Assembly (NCBI RefSeq): GCF_022605165.1
Contig: NC_063074.1
Location: 895,501-959,500 of the forward strand
From: Purpureocillium takamizusanense
Lineage: Eukaryota; Ascomycota; Sordariomycetes; Hypocreales; Ophiocordycipitaceae
DNA length: 64,000 bases
Reading direction: 5' to 3'
Within the stretch, counting starts at the first letter, position 1. Every line of letters begins with the position of its first letter. A model generated the notes under the pieces. The model was not told the origin of the DNA. It did not search any database and worked only from the letters and a program-made list of their open reading frames with translations. Below, piece by piece: positions 1-10,830 of this stretch. The position numbers and the translations under genes were made by a program.

Positions 1-132
1 TATCTGCCATATCTACTACGCAAGATGGAGCATGGTGGTGTCCGCGAGCTGGACCTGAGCAACTGCGCACCCAGCCTCATGGCCGACAGGGTCGGGGTCG
101 CGCCAGGCCTACGATGCAGCGCTGGTGAGTGA
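1..132 (+). CDS. 3' end of an unidentified gene (partial)
   Basis: The frame is open from base 1 to a TGA at 130-132 and reads as the last ~43 residues of a protein, including the stretch RELDLSNCAPSLMADRVGV. A good splice donor (GTGAGT) begins at 125, so the exon could instead splice onward and the visible stop would then be intronic. I do not recognise the family. The leucine/asparagine pattern is faintly LRR-like, but that is too little to name a function. The rest of the gene lies outside the window. Confidence 0.35.
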   Translation, partial: YLPYLLRKMEHGGVRELDLSNCAPSLMADRVGVAPGLRCSAGE

Positions 133-593
133 ACGCTTTTTTTCTCTCTCGGGTCGTTCGTCTTCACATTTGTGTCTCTCACGGGAAGCTCGAGCGTGAT
201 TTACAGTCATGCGTCGACAAGGCAGTCGACCGAGGTGAGAGACTCTTCGGTTTCGGCTGCACGGCGGTCTGCGAGGGTCTGGACCCTGGCCTTTGACCCC
301 AATGCCAAACGCCACAGGTTGGCACAAGGGTCAGGGTACCCTACTAGATCCGACTCGCGCCGGCACGCTTGGAGCGCGCCGCACGCCTTGCGTCGTCAAC
401 GACAATGGCGACTGGTGGACCATGGTCTCTTTTCGACGTCACTGCTGCGCCGTCGAGCAGCACAATTGGCTGGCCTCGCTCGCTCCTCTCGTTCACTTAC
501 CAACTCATTCTCGTTTGCTCATTTTGCCATCACATGAGAGCCTTTCATGATACAGCAGGACGCTGTCGGTTCATACGGCGCTAACGTCAATAG
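133..593. other. non-coding stretch and probable 5' leader of the next gene
   Basis: No convincing coding exon was found. The right end looks like the 3' end of an intron (branch-like CTAAC near 581, then AATAG ending at 593). A donor-like GTGAGA lies near 235. The first exon of the downstream acetyltransferase gene may be in here but could not be fixed. Confidence 0.4.
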
Positions 594-1612
594 CTTTCTT
601 CACCTTTCTAAGAGCCAACCTCGTTCTCACGCCCTCGGCGGTCTCATCCCCGGGCAGCACCCCCTATCTGGAACCCTACTCGCCCCAGCTCCCGTCATAT
701 CACCAACTTGTCAATCACAACCAGCCGTTTCAGTATCAAAAGTCCCGGATTTCTTCGCCTAACGCACCAACTCCTTCTCCGCTTGCCAAGCAACAACTTT
801 CTGTCCGGCATTACCATCCCGACGATGACGTCCCCCCTCTCGCGCTCGACACCTTGGCCACGCCTGATGACAAGGCCGAGGGCCTGCGCCTTGTCGCCGA
901 CTCCGTCGCCCAGATGAGGCCCCGTGCCGCCCGCGTTCTAGCCCGTCATCCTCTCCTACTCGTCGCTTTGGCTGCTGCGTGGGCCCTCGTCTACGGCTTC
1001 GTTCACGCGTCTCGTGGTGGTAGCGCTGGAATGGCCTTCCCGATCGCCTGCGTCGCCATTGCGGTGTACCTGCTTACGATACGCTTTTGCACTGCTCGAT
1101 ACGACAGGCTCGCCAACAGCATCGACGTCTCGTGGCTCCAGCACCCTTTGAGCAGTGGGCATGAGGACGTCGTACTGGGTGCACGCCGTGGCGGCAAACT
1201 AGTTGGCACGCTCGTCCTGCGTATCGAGCCTCGTCTTGGTACAACCGCCGGTGGCGGCGGCAGCAATACTTCCTCCAACGGGTCTTATGCGTATCAATAC
1301 TATCATCGCCGCAAGAACCGCAGCCGCAGTGCCACTTTTCGTGGTGGCCGGGGTGTCATCCGCGCCTGGACTACGTTGCAGGATCGCCGTGGCGAAGGCA
1401 TTGGCCGCGAGCTCCTGAACGCGGCGGTGCGTCGCACGCGGGGCGTATGCGGACGTGATGCGCAGGTCGGCTTCGCCCAGGAGCATGCTAATAGTGTGAT
1501 GTTCTTGCCAGAGCTCTTCACGGCGACATTTAAGCACGATGAGCGCCGGGCTGCGGAGGCGTTACAGGCCGTAGTCGACTCGTGGGATACGTCCAGGCGC
1601 AAGAAGAGGTGA
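594..1612 (+). CDS. GNAT-family N-acetyltransferase with membrane segments (5' end unresolved)
   Basis: A continuous frame runs from a probable splice acceptor at 593 to the TGA at 1610-1612. Visible order: a Pro/Ser-rich start; a segment LSVRHYHPDDD typical of the first strand of GNAT domains; two hydrophobic helices (about bases 945-1085); a variable Gly/Ser/Tyr-rich insert; then IRAWTTLQDRRGEGIGRELL, which fits the acetyl-CoA-binding motif A (R/Q-x-x-G-x-G/A). GNAT enzymes transfer acetyl from acetyl-CoA to an amine; the substrate is unknown. The helices suggest a membrane-bound enzyme. The first in-frame ATG is at 914, but the frame and GNAT-like sequence extend upstream of it, so the true start is probably in an earlier exon. 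Confidence 0.65.
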
Positions 1613-2059
1613 ACAGCAGCTCCAAGCTGACGCCTGCTTCTTGTTCCCTAGGAGCGCTACTTTGTGTGATTTGTACGCCTGTTGTCGATGAGCAGCATAA
1701 CATTCTCTTGAGATACCCTGTCGTCCTGCGGACGACTTTCCGAGATACCCTCGCTTAAGCTTTGGACAGAAGGCGAGTCATTCATTAATAGCAAAATATT
1801 ATGCGTCACGAGTGGGACGCAGTTGTCCCTCCATCGCCTTCATGTGCATGTCCATGGCCTAATTCCCAGAGCCGCAAGACAAGGCCTGCAATCGAGATAC
1901 CGGCAACTCAAATCAACCGAAGTGAACTTAAGCAACCCGACTGTAAAAGCCACTTTGCAGATGTCCCAAAAAGATAACACACCAGCTTCCAGTATCGACC
2001 CTTTCCACATTTTATATGCATCATCTTCGAGGAGAAAAGCTGAGTCATGGAGGACCCAT
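1613..2059. other. intergenic, 3' ends of two convergent genes
   Basis: AT-richer sequence between the acetyltransferase stop and the histone-variant stop. It presumably holds both 3' UTRs. No gene or repeat stands out. Confidence 0.5.
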
Positions 2060-3060
2060 TCAAGAGCCTCGAGGCGGTTCGTGCCGCACATTCTTCCTCG
2101 CGTCGTATGTGTCGGGGTCAAAGCCGTAGATGGGTCGACCAATCTTTCTCAAAGCGAAAATGACCTACAAGGAGCCGTCAGCCTCCTCACTAACCCTTGC
2201 GAGCACGACATGGGGAGGGAGAGTAAGGACTTGGACTCACGTCATTCACTGTGATTGTCTTTGCCTGGCGATACTCAACCACCGTGTCACAGATATTCAG
2301 AATCTGATTACACATTGAGTCGTCAGCAAAACAGGGGCCTCGTATAAACTGGAGTTGGCACACGCGTATGCATGGGTGTGGTGGGCGTATGTATGCATGT
2401 ATGTATGCATGCATGGTGGTGCTTACCGTTTCAAGACGGGTTTTGAGTGCGAGGCGTATCTCGGGATAGATGCCCGCAGAGATTCTCTTGACGCCGCCTC
2501 GTCGAGCGAGTCGTCTGCCAGAAGATGTCCATGTCAGCAACGGCCAGCTCCTTTCCACAGCAATGCGCACTAATAGGGTGACCCTCGTGCGGTGAGACAC
2601 CCCCGTGTTATCGATTCGATCTTACCTGATTGCGGGTTTCGCTGGTTAGGGTCAATTAGCATGAGTAGCAGATTAAGGGTGTTCGCTCTCTTTCGAGCAG
2701 TGGGGGAGGGCCAACTTACTGACACCTTTAATGGAATCACGAAGGATTTTACTGCGGCGACGAGGTTAGCTGAGATGTGGGCTGGAGAGTAAACAGGTGC
2801 TTCGGGCTCCAGGCTCCCATTCATTTCGGACGTGCATGAGCCCGGTTGGGAAGGACGGGAAAGGCAGCTTGTGAGAAGGGAGGGACCAAGGACGTCTCAT
2901 ACCGATGTCGCTTCGCGCCTGTTACCGTCTTGCCGCCCACCGCAGGATGCACCCTGCTGGCGGTCCCCGGACGGGCCTTGCCGCCTGACGAAGAAGCAGG
3001 ATATGGAGGCGCACGACGAGCCTGCCCAGGGCCGCCACGACCGGCAACCGTAGGCGCCAT
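2060..3060 (-). CDS. hH4v: histone H4 variant with long N- and C-terminal tails
   Basis: Six exons (minus strand order): 2903-3060, 2720-2751, 2626-2641, 2427-2514, 2241-2303, 2060-2164, totalling 462 nt and 153 aa. All junctions are GT-AG and in phase. The spliced protein carries the H4 signature: GAKRHRKILRD (49-58), TKPAIRRLARRGGVKRIS (64-81), then a diverged fold ending KTITVND (113-119), ALRKIGR (123-129) and YGF (132-134). Canonical H4 is ~102 aa and nearly invariant. Here the tail before GAKRHR is 47 residues, Pro/Arg/Gly-rich, and lacks the normal lysine spacing, and ~19 extra residues follow YGF. A comparable H4 variant is known in Neurospora (hH4v). Product: a nucleosome core variant in the nucleus; its specialised role is unknown. 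Confidence 0.88.
2388..2415. repeat. GTAT/GCAT microsatellite in an H4-variant intron
   Basis: Alternating GTAT and GCAT tetramers lie inside the fourth intron (2304-2426) of the histone variant gene. Confidence 0.7.
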
Positions 3061-4494
3061 GATGATCAGATTGATCTTTCACCCCGCCACCACCTTTGCT
3101 CAAACAAAGACGATCGACGCAGGTGAGACTGATGGATGAATGGATTCCGCCACGAACCCCCCTGCGAGATGCGGGAGGTCAGTTTTTGGTCCTTGCTTCG
3201 CTGTTGTTGTGCGTGCAGCCAGCGGGGGCGCACGGGCAAGCTTCAAAGCCCAGGCACCGCCTTTCTTGTCGATGATGACGGCGACGTCGCGGGCTGCTGC
3301 TGTTAATACAAGCAAACTGCCTGCCTCGGGCTGCGCGCGGTCGTACCTATGTAACTAACTACCTTAGGTCACAGCGCCAGAGACGGACGACCAAGACGGA
3401 CGCGTGAGCTTTTACCTTAGTACCTAAGGTAGGTACCTAGGCACTCAGTAGGCACCTGAGGTACCGGGCAGCCACAGCGGGGGGTTGCGGGGCGCGCAGG
3501 CGGCACTGATGAGAAGCTAGCTCAAGCTCCTCGTCGCCGTAGGACAAAAGGCGAGAAAAGAGGTGCGTCTTTGATACGAGAGGATGGCAGGTCTCGTCTT
3601 ACTTTACGTCGTCGCAGGAGAACACGCGAGAGAAAGAAGAGTCGCAGGGGTGGAGGCGATTGTGAGAAAATGTCAAATCTGCAAACAGATTGACGTCGAG
3701 GCGTGGAAGAAGGTTTGCGAGTACAAAGTTGTAGCGCAGGTGGGGAATGGAACCCTGAGAGAGAACAAGGCTGACAAGCCCCGGCCAGCTGGTGGGCGGA
3801 TTCCTCACAAGACGGTCTAGTCACGTGACGGTATTGTGAGGTGTCCCTGTGAAAGAGGCCGCCAACAACTTCAAACAAAGAGAGCAGCCCGTCGTTACGG
3901 CGGATTGCGGTTGGTTTTGTTAACACTGGGAACGACACGCGCCATAGTTGTCGCGTGGAGAACGGATAGATCCACACCGAGGGCACCCTAGTTGAATCAT
4001 TAGTGCCGCTGCGGGACAACGAGTCCGCTCCACATGGCATTCAAGGGACGTTGGGTCGGGCAGAGCAAAGCAGCATGTCTGGTATCTCATAAGCAGCCGA
4101 CTTTAAGAACCCTCGCTGTACCTAGATGCCTTTTTGTTCCATGTGCGCCGTCAACTCCAGCCATGTTGACCACACCAACCGGGGTCAGTGCGAGCCTTTG
4201 GGCCCTAGGGTATCTCATAGTTCCGTGTCATTCATTTCCCAGTGCCGTGTTGTATATGCCTCCATCGATCGCGGCCGCCGCCTCGAGTGATTGGTGTAAT
4301 AAAGCAAGCTCAACCAAAACGCCGCTGATTCCGCCATTCCCTGCTAGTGCGCACAATGCCACATCACAGAGGTCGTAACTGAGTATTAGGCTTGTGCGTT
4401 CATCCCTCCGCATCGCGCGCACAGCACGAGGGCGAACGTGATATTGGGCGTAGTCCGCGGATCTGAACCCTGAATTGCACTGTGTTTGTCACAA
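3061..4494. other. intergenic; upstream of the H4 variant, downstream of areB
   Basis: No supported gene. Bases 3414-3465 are a dense run of GTACCT, CCTAGG and AGGTAC palindromic words, like several other intergenic stretches of this window. The 172-codon antisense frame at 3522-4040 has no family resemblance and was not accepted. Confidence 0.5.
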
Positions 4495-6510
4495 TCACAG
4501 CTCAGCCGGCGTCTCCGTAACAGCGTCTGTCTCGTGCTCGATTTCCGGTTCCTGCGAGACCTCCGCCTCGGGGGTCACTTCCTGCTTCAAGGCAACTACC
4601 AGCCCAGGAGCAGCAGCCTCAAGCTCAGCCGTTGGTGCAGATTCATCTTCGCCCACAGTGGCCGGCACGAGTTCTTCAGATATGGGGACGTCTTCGAGCT
4701 CCTGGTCTGGCTCCTCAAGGCGAGGCCTCTTGGCGGGTCGGTCTGATTGTGTCGCGACAGCGTCTTGCGCCTCCTTCAGCTCCAGCTCCAGTTCATCGAG
4801 GCGCCGCTTGAGATTGTTCTCCCGACGGTGACTGTCCTCGAGTTGTGCGCGCAGCTGAGCCTCGCTCTCTTGCACAGCCTCCAGCTGGGTGCGCAGCTGC
4901 GTCTGCTCTGCTCCGGCGACTTCCTGGCCACGTCGTGCCGCTGCCTCTTGTTGCTCGAGTTGGCTCAGACGGCCACGAAAGAGTTCGTTGATAACCTCAA
5001 GCTCGCTAACTCTCGTCTTAAGGCTAGAGTTATGGGCTATCAGTTGCTCGTGAGTCTGTGGCGTGTCGAGGCTCCGGTCTCCGTTCATAGGAGAGCCGCC
5101 ATCGGCGCCAGTGGAGCCGTTGAAGCCCGTCTGGTACGGATCGTCGACCATGAAAGATGGCAGCCCCTGGTTGTACATCGACGGTGTGCCGGTTCGCGAC
5201 ACGGGCGAGTCGGAGCCTTCGATTGTGCCGTTCGCATTCTTCTGCGCCGATCGTTGTATCGCTTGTGCGGCAGTCGCGGCATTCTGGGCAAGGTTCTCAG
5301 CATCGCTTACACCGGGTAGCGAGGGGTGGTTATGTACCTGTTGTTGCTGTTGCTGCTGCTGCTGGAGGCTTGTTAGCATGTCCCAACACTGTCGCATATC
5401 CACGATCGGAAGGGAGGCGCGGACGAACCTTCTTCTTCGATGCCAAGTCTGGGCGAATCGTCTTGACGCGATTGCGACTTTTGATAACGTCCGTCTTTAG
5501 CGAGATGGGACGAGGGCGCCCATGCAACTTGAGGAAGAGACCGCATGCATTGCACAGAACGGCACCAAACTCATCGCGCCGCCAAAGTGGCGTCGTTGAT
5601 GTTGTACAGTTTTGGCAGACGGGCTGCGAGGATGAGTTAGTTGCCATCATTTTGCCGGTTGCGCTCGGTGAGGATAAGGGCGGATCGCGAGGGCAGGGGC
5701 GAGGCGCGATAAATAATTTTATCGGTATCGTGATGATCGATAAGGATGACGGAGCAAAAAAATCTTTGGGCCGGCCTTTGCGCTCCGGCTGATAAGCCCA
5801 GATAGTGTCGCCTTGATTGGCGACCCGCTAATTGCCTTGTATGGACAAGCGCAGACAAAAAAGCTGTTGCGATAAGGCACGTGACACACCCGATATCTCA
5901 ATGATTGGGGGGACTGCCCGGTATGCTAACCATGGGCGCTGCTCAAGACGCGACGTAGCCATTCTGCAGGCCTGCCGTTGCAACACGTTGTCGTTGCATC
6001 GTATCATAAGCAGTGTAGCCCCGCTGATACGTCGCAGTCCTTCACAGGAAAGGGTGGGGGGAATGGGCTGAGGAAAGAGCCGTGCGGTGTTTCGTGTAGA
6101 CTTACCATGCCTCCTCCTCCTCCACTCGTTGCGGCGTGCGATATGCCTGCATTCATTAGTGCCTGTGGTGCCGACGTTGCCCTTATCGTGCCCAAGTTAG
6201 CGCAGTTTTCTATCGTTGTGGCCCTTGTATAGAGACTCGGCTGGCGCAAGGGAGTCGCTCCTCACGGCGTCGGCGCCGAGGAGGGTCCCTGCAGCCACTG
6301 TTGCTCGATGACTCTGGAGGAGAACTTCATACGGTGGCCGTACCTGAGCTGCGGCGAATCGGGTGTTGTGCTGTTGGCAGCATTGCTGGCGGCCAGGGCG
6401 GCGATGCCAGGCAAATGTGGAAGTGTTGCCGAGGCGGACGTGGAGGTCGAGCTCGGTCGCGAGATAGGATCCGCCGTTTGCGGTGGCAGCATCTGAAGGC
6501 CGTCTTCCAT
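4495..6510 (-). CDS. areB: AreB/ASD4-type GATA zinc-finger transcription factor
   Basis: Exons 6344-6510, 6106-6181, 5429-5623, 4495-5361 (1305 nt, 434 aa; first junction least certain). Exon 3 holds one fungal GATA finger, C-x2-C-x18-C-x2-C, with LWRRDE and [16 protein letters not shown] followed by the basic tail [12 protein letters not shown], the hallmark of the AreB branch. Exon 4 begins with poly-Gln, then a long coiled coil rich in Leu/Glu/Gln (bases ~4750-5050) and a nuclear-localisation-like RPAKRPRL; the AreB family also has a C-terminal zipper. AreB proteins act in nitrogen regulation and development, usually opposing or tuning AreA (family knowledge). An in-frame ATG at 5648-5650 just before the finger exon could start a shorter 362-aa form from a transcript beginning inside intron 2. 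Intron 1 appears to end in AAG. Confidence 0.85.
5707..5876. promoter_or_regulatory. cluster of GATA-factor sites in intron 2 of areB
   Basis: Six HGATAR sites lie within 170 bp: 5707 (CGATAA), 5719 (reverse), 5738, 5790 (TGATAA), 5800 (AGATAG) and 5870 (CGATAA); a GGATAA is also at 5672. The stretch is in the 482-nt intron directly before the zinc-finger exon and just upstream of an in-frame ATG. That placement suits an internal, self- or AreA-regulated promoter (inference). Confidence 0.6.
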
Positions 6511-8023
6511 GATTGCTGCAGATTGCCAACTGTCCGAGAATGTAGCAGCGCTGGGGCCCTAGGCTGGTTGTGTCTTGGCTGATGGTTGAGGGTCTGGACG
6601 TTCGCGCGCCGGCTCGCTGCAAGGCCGAGCGTTCTCACGGTATGCAGATACAGGAGAATGTTGCTCTGCGAGGCGCGGTTTTGCTGCTCAGCTGACGCGC
6701 CGCGATTCGATGGCGGTCTCGTCGAGATGGCGCCGTCGGATTCGGGTCGACAGTGTCGGAGAGGGACGGGGATCGATTGCTTCGCGCAGAATAATAAGGC
6801 AGGCGGCAAAGGCAAAAAATCGGCTGACACGGGACCCTTGTGGATAACCGACGTACGCGTAAAGCCCGCGGCAGAATCGGCGTCGCTCGTGCGTTGTGGA
6901 GGTACAAGAAATAGTTGTCGAAGGGAAAGAAAAACAAGGCGTGGCGCGTGCGGTGCAAATTGAGTTGGCGGCTTCCCCATATACCATGACCGCTGCCGCT
7001 GTGACCCGTCTCAGCGGTGACAATGGCAGGAACAGGGACTCTTCGACTGCCACCCCGGAGGCGCTGCCAGGCCCTGAGTACGGACTCGGACGCTGGCTAC
7101 CTTAACCTATGTGGTCCATCGCCAGCGGGACGGGAGGCCCCTGCAACTTGACGAAATGCATTGTCGGGATGCCGCGCTGCATTCGCAACGGCGCCATTGG
7201 CTTGTTGCTGTGCCGCCAGCCGGGAGAAATTGTTGCAGGTAATTTCCTGCCTTGGCATCGGTCGCGTCCTGGAGCGGCCTGCATTGCGATCTTATCGATT
7301 GCGCCCGGGGGGGCCGCAGACCTGCATCCTCCATGAACTCAATTCCCGGACCGTTCCCAGGCTCAATAAGCGTTACGGGACTTGACATGGCATAGTATGA
7401 GCCACCTGGCAGCGGGAGCCTCGTGATGAGCGCAGTGTCGACCAAAGGCCTTTCGAGACACCTACATTTGTGCAATGCCTGAAGTAACCTACCTAACTAA
7501 GTTGCTAAGTACTTCGTATGTACGTTGCCGCACCGTCCATGCCCGCCACCGACCGTCATGACATGCGGGTGGATGACAAGCGGGAATCCGCGGCATCACC
7601 GCCTGCCAGGTGGGCAAGGGCCCGCAGTGAGGCCCACTGGTAACGCCGGGTGCCTCCAGGCTGGTTGACACCTGGGCAATACCTACTAGCATTGCTACAG
7701 CACTGCGGGCTCATGGACTGAGGCGCCCCGGGAACCACGTCCACTGGCTAACCTGGGAGCGTTGACCACCTGCTGGCTGGGCTGTCAATGTGGGTACCCA
7801 CTTCCGGCATGTACCGCCGTACCGCGGGTCCTGCTTGCCGCCTTGCCCCTCCATGCTGCATCCATCCCGGCCCTGCCAGAAGCGGTGAATTCAGCCTCGA
7901 CAAACCTCAAGAGACAGTCCCGCTCGACCTCCAGCAGCATCTAATTTGAGCCCCCTGGCTGCTGTACCTACTCCTATATCACGCCGCATCACCTAGAACT
8001 CGAGCGGAAATACAACCTCCGCC
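6511..8023. other. divergent intergenic region between areB and SVF1
   Basis: It holds the 5' leaders and promoters of the two divergent genes. Bases 7478-7518 are rich in CCTA/GTAC words and include one TACTTCGTA. No open frame here resembles a protein. Confidence 0.5.
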
Positions 8024-9336
8024 ATGTTCAACTGGGCAAAGCAACAGTAAGTCGCTGTCTCGTGTCCCTCGCTTCTCAACTCTCGGACTGACCGGGCCAC
8101 CCACCCCAGGCTGGCCAACGTCGCCGGCACCCAAGAGCCCATTTATGGCCCCTCCGCAATCAAATCAGTCGCAGAGGAGGCTCAGACGAAGCCATACACC
8201 GAGATTACCCGTGATGACTTGAAGTGGCAGGCGATGGAGTCCACTTGCGTCGAGACGGAAAGCTTCTATCTCTTCGCGGACAGCGGCCACATTGCCCTCG
8301 CACAAGTCATCTACAGCAACGTTGCGTAAGCTTCCAACATTCCACATCCCTCCCACTGCCATGACTGACATTGAGCATGCAGTGGCATCCGTACAACGTG
8401 CCAGTTCAACTCCAAGGTCTTCTCCAAGGACCCCTCCAAGCCGCACCTGTGGTGCTCCACGCCCCTGAACAACGTCGAGTTCAGCGAAGACAAGACATCG
8501 TTTTACGCTGACGACTGTGCCGTCGAGCTGTCCGAGGACGGAAACTCATACACCATCAAGAGCATGAACGATGAGAGGTCCATCGTCAACGTCAAGATCA
8601 CAAAGGCCGCGCCGGGTTTCAAGGCCGGCGAAACGGGCACAACAAAGTTCGGCACCGATCTGGAGAACCCGTGGGGCGTTATGAGACATGCATTTTGGCC
8701 GCGATGCACCGTCGAAGGCACCATCACCACCCCCGATGGCCCCATCGACTTCAAGGGCCGCGCGCTGTATTCGTACGCCATCCAAGGCATGAAGCCCCAC
8801 CACGCTGCCGCACGTTGGAATTTCGCCGACTTCCAGGGTCCCAACTACTCAGCCATCCTCATGGAGTTTACCACTCCCCCTTCGTACGGTACCACCAAAG
8901 TCATTGTGGGCGGTATCGTCAAGGACGGCGAGATTGTTGCCGCCGGCTGCGACATGGAGGCGCTTCACACCACCGTCAACAATGATGCCGAGAATGAGTG
9001 GCCCGAGCCTAGCCATGTCAAATTTGTTTGGTCCAACAAGGACAAGGGTGGCAAGCCCGTGGAGGCGGTCATCGAGGGGTCGCTTGGTGACAGAGTCGAT
9101 AGAGTTGACGTCATGGCTGAGGTTCCGGGTTTTGTCAAGAAGATTGTAGCTGGCGCCGCCGGAACGAAGCCCTACATCTACCAGGTTTGTGCCTTGCCAC
9201 AGCTCGCCTCATACGCCCCTTGCTGACACGAAATTAGTACTCACCCAAAGTTACCCTCAAACTGAAGATTGGCGACGAAGAAATCAGCGAAGAAGGCCAG
9301 ATGTTCACCGAGGCTACATTCATCTCAGAGGCGTAA
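8024..9336 (+). CDS. SVF1: Svf1-like survival factor
   Basis: Four exons: 8024-8046, 8110-8325, 8383-9184, 9238-9336; 379 aa. The opening ATG starts [22 protein letters not shown], followed by a soluble all-beta protein of two lipocalin-like halves. Landmarks are SFYLFADSG in the first half, the central [18 protein letters not shown], and [17 protein letters not shown] in the second. Svf1 is needed for survival under oxidative and cold stress in yeast and is reported to bind and shuttle ceramides between the ER and Golgi (family knowledge). All junctions are canonical and in phase. The first exon is only 23 nt, so the ATG choice rests on conservation of the MFNWAKQQ start in this family. Confidence 0.92.
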
Positions 9337-9940
9337 TCTGGTCGTGCCTCGTACGCGCATTATTCATCGTTCAGACGGGTTGCATCACTTGGGTACGACG
9401 TAAACAGGCGTTGAAGACGGCATTGGTCACTCGCTTCCCTATTCCCCCTCTCATTCCAAGCATTAATGGACGTCACAGTACATGAACAAGACATTGGTAC
9501 TGCCAGCATTATTACACTATACTTAATATGAAATCAGATCTCTTGCTTCACTGGAGCTGAGGAAGATGAGCGAGCCTCGTTTGCGGTCGAATTCTTTCAA
9601 GGTGGGCTGCTTCCGTTGATGGACGGCAGCTTACCCGTGCACACATGGGCCAAGCCGACGATTCGAGCCACGTGACAACAGCAGGACAGCAGTAGAGTCA
9701 GAAACCCGCATTCGAAGAGTACTTCATGGCATCGCCTCACACTTGCGCGTGCCAGTGCAAAAAGTTGTTGGCGGAGAAGCAAGGTCTCAAAGTGCGCAGC
9801 ATTCCAGTCCGTCCACGCTGGCGCGCAGAACAATAGCGTGCACAATGCTCCACGCAATGGGCTGCATCGAAGACAAGATGCCGATGCCGTGCAACGCGCC
9901 GGCTTTAGACATCATCGTCGCTTCAATCCACATCCGCGCA
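9337..9940. other. intergenic
   Basis: SVF1 3' UTR followed by the leader of the next gene. No repeat or extra gene seen. In-frame sequence upstream of the chosen ATG at 9941 is open but looks non-coding. Confidence 0.45.
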
Positions 9941-10556
9941 ATGTCGTTGAACTCCCGTCGCAAGGGCGCTGCGGCGTACAGACCCATCGTGCCGTCGCCA
10001 CTGAACCCCAGAAGTCAGGAGGGAGCAGCGCAGGCGCTGCGAACACGGAGAGTCACCAGGGCGCTGAGGAGGAACGTGGGTATGAGCCCGGCCCAGAGGC
10101 TGCTGCGGTACAAGGCGGCCGAGGCCTGGAGATCAGAAGCAACGCGGCGCGAATTGGCCAAGTGGGAGAAGAGGGCCGCCGAGGCGACGGCGCGGCAAGT
10201 AAGTGCTCAGCGTGATACGGCGCAGCGTCTTTCTCTCCCTCGGGTGTCTATCGCAGATTTTAACTACAATGAAGCAGATAAAGTCTGCCTCGCTGAGGCC
10301 GGAGTGGAAGACGAGGCGGAAGATACACTGTGAGCCCGAGAATAGAAACGACGACGACAAAGAGAATCGCGGCGAGGACGGGAGTGAGAACGCGGAAGGA
10401 GAGGGGTTTGATGGGCGACAGCAGTACCTGTTCCAGATGCCGGATTTGGGCTTCTTCACGCCGCGGCGGGTGGTACTGGCCGTGGGCAGGCTGCGCATGC
10501 TGCCGTCGCTGCGGATGCACAACTTTGTACGGTACGGTGACACGGCCAAGACGTGA
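9941..10556 (+). CDS. small basic hypothetical protein
   Basis: Two exons, 9941-10198 and 10257-10556, joined by a clean GTAAGT...CAG intron; 185 aa. The N-terminal half is strongly basic and helical (KAAEAWRSEATRRELAKWEK). A short acidic linker follows (DDDKENRGEDGSENAEGEG). The C-terminus is hydrophobic/aromatic (YLFQMPDLGFFTPRRVVLAVGRLRMLPSLRM). There is no signal peptide or clear membrane span. I do not recognise the family. Support for coding is the in-phase intron and coherent composition on both sides of it. The start is the ATG before SLNSRRKG; upstream in-frame ATGs (for example 9845) are possible. Confidence 0.6.
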
Positions 10557-10830
10557 AGCTCGAGGATCTGCATTCACAGGGGCGGCCAAAAGGTTGGCGC
10601 GCTTTCGGGCGGATTTCTCCGTCAATGAGAACCTTTTTTTATTTGGTTTTTGTTCAACGCTCAGTTGCGTGTGAGCTGCTCGGTGGGGCTGCGGGATGAC
10701 AGTTCCCCAACCGATGAGGCCGAGTTGGGGGTTGAGCTCGTCTTGTCTCTATGGATATACTTCGAATACATTCGTTGCGTTGGACGTTGACAGTCGATAT
10801 CGTACATTGTGGTGAGGCCAAGACTCTGTC

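Noticed and set aside
3522..4040. 172-codon open frame on the minus strand
   Set aside because: Cys/Ser/Arg-rich with no recognisable domain or splice structure.
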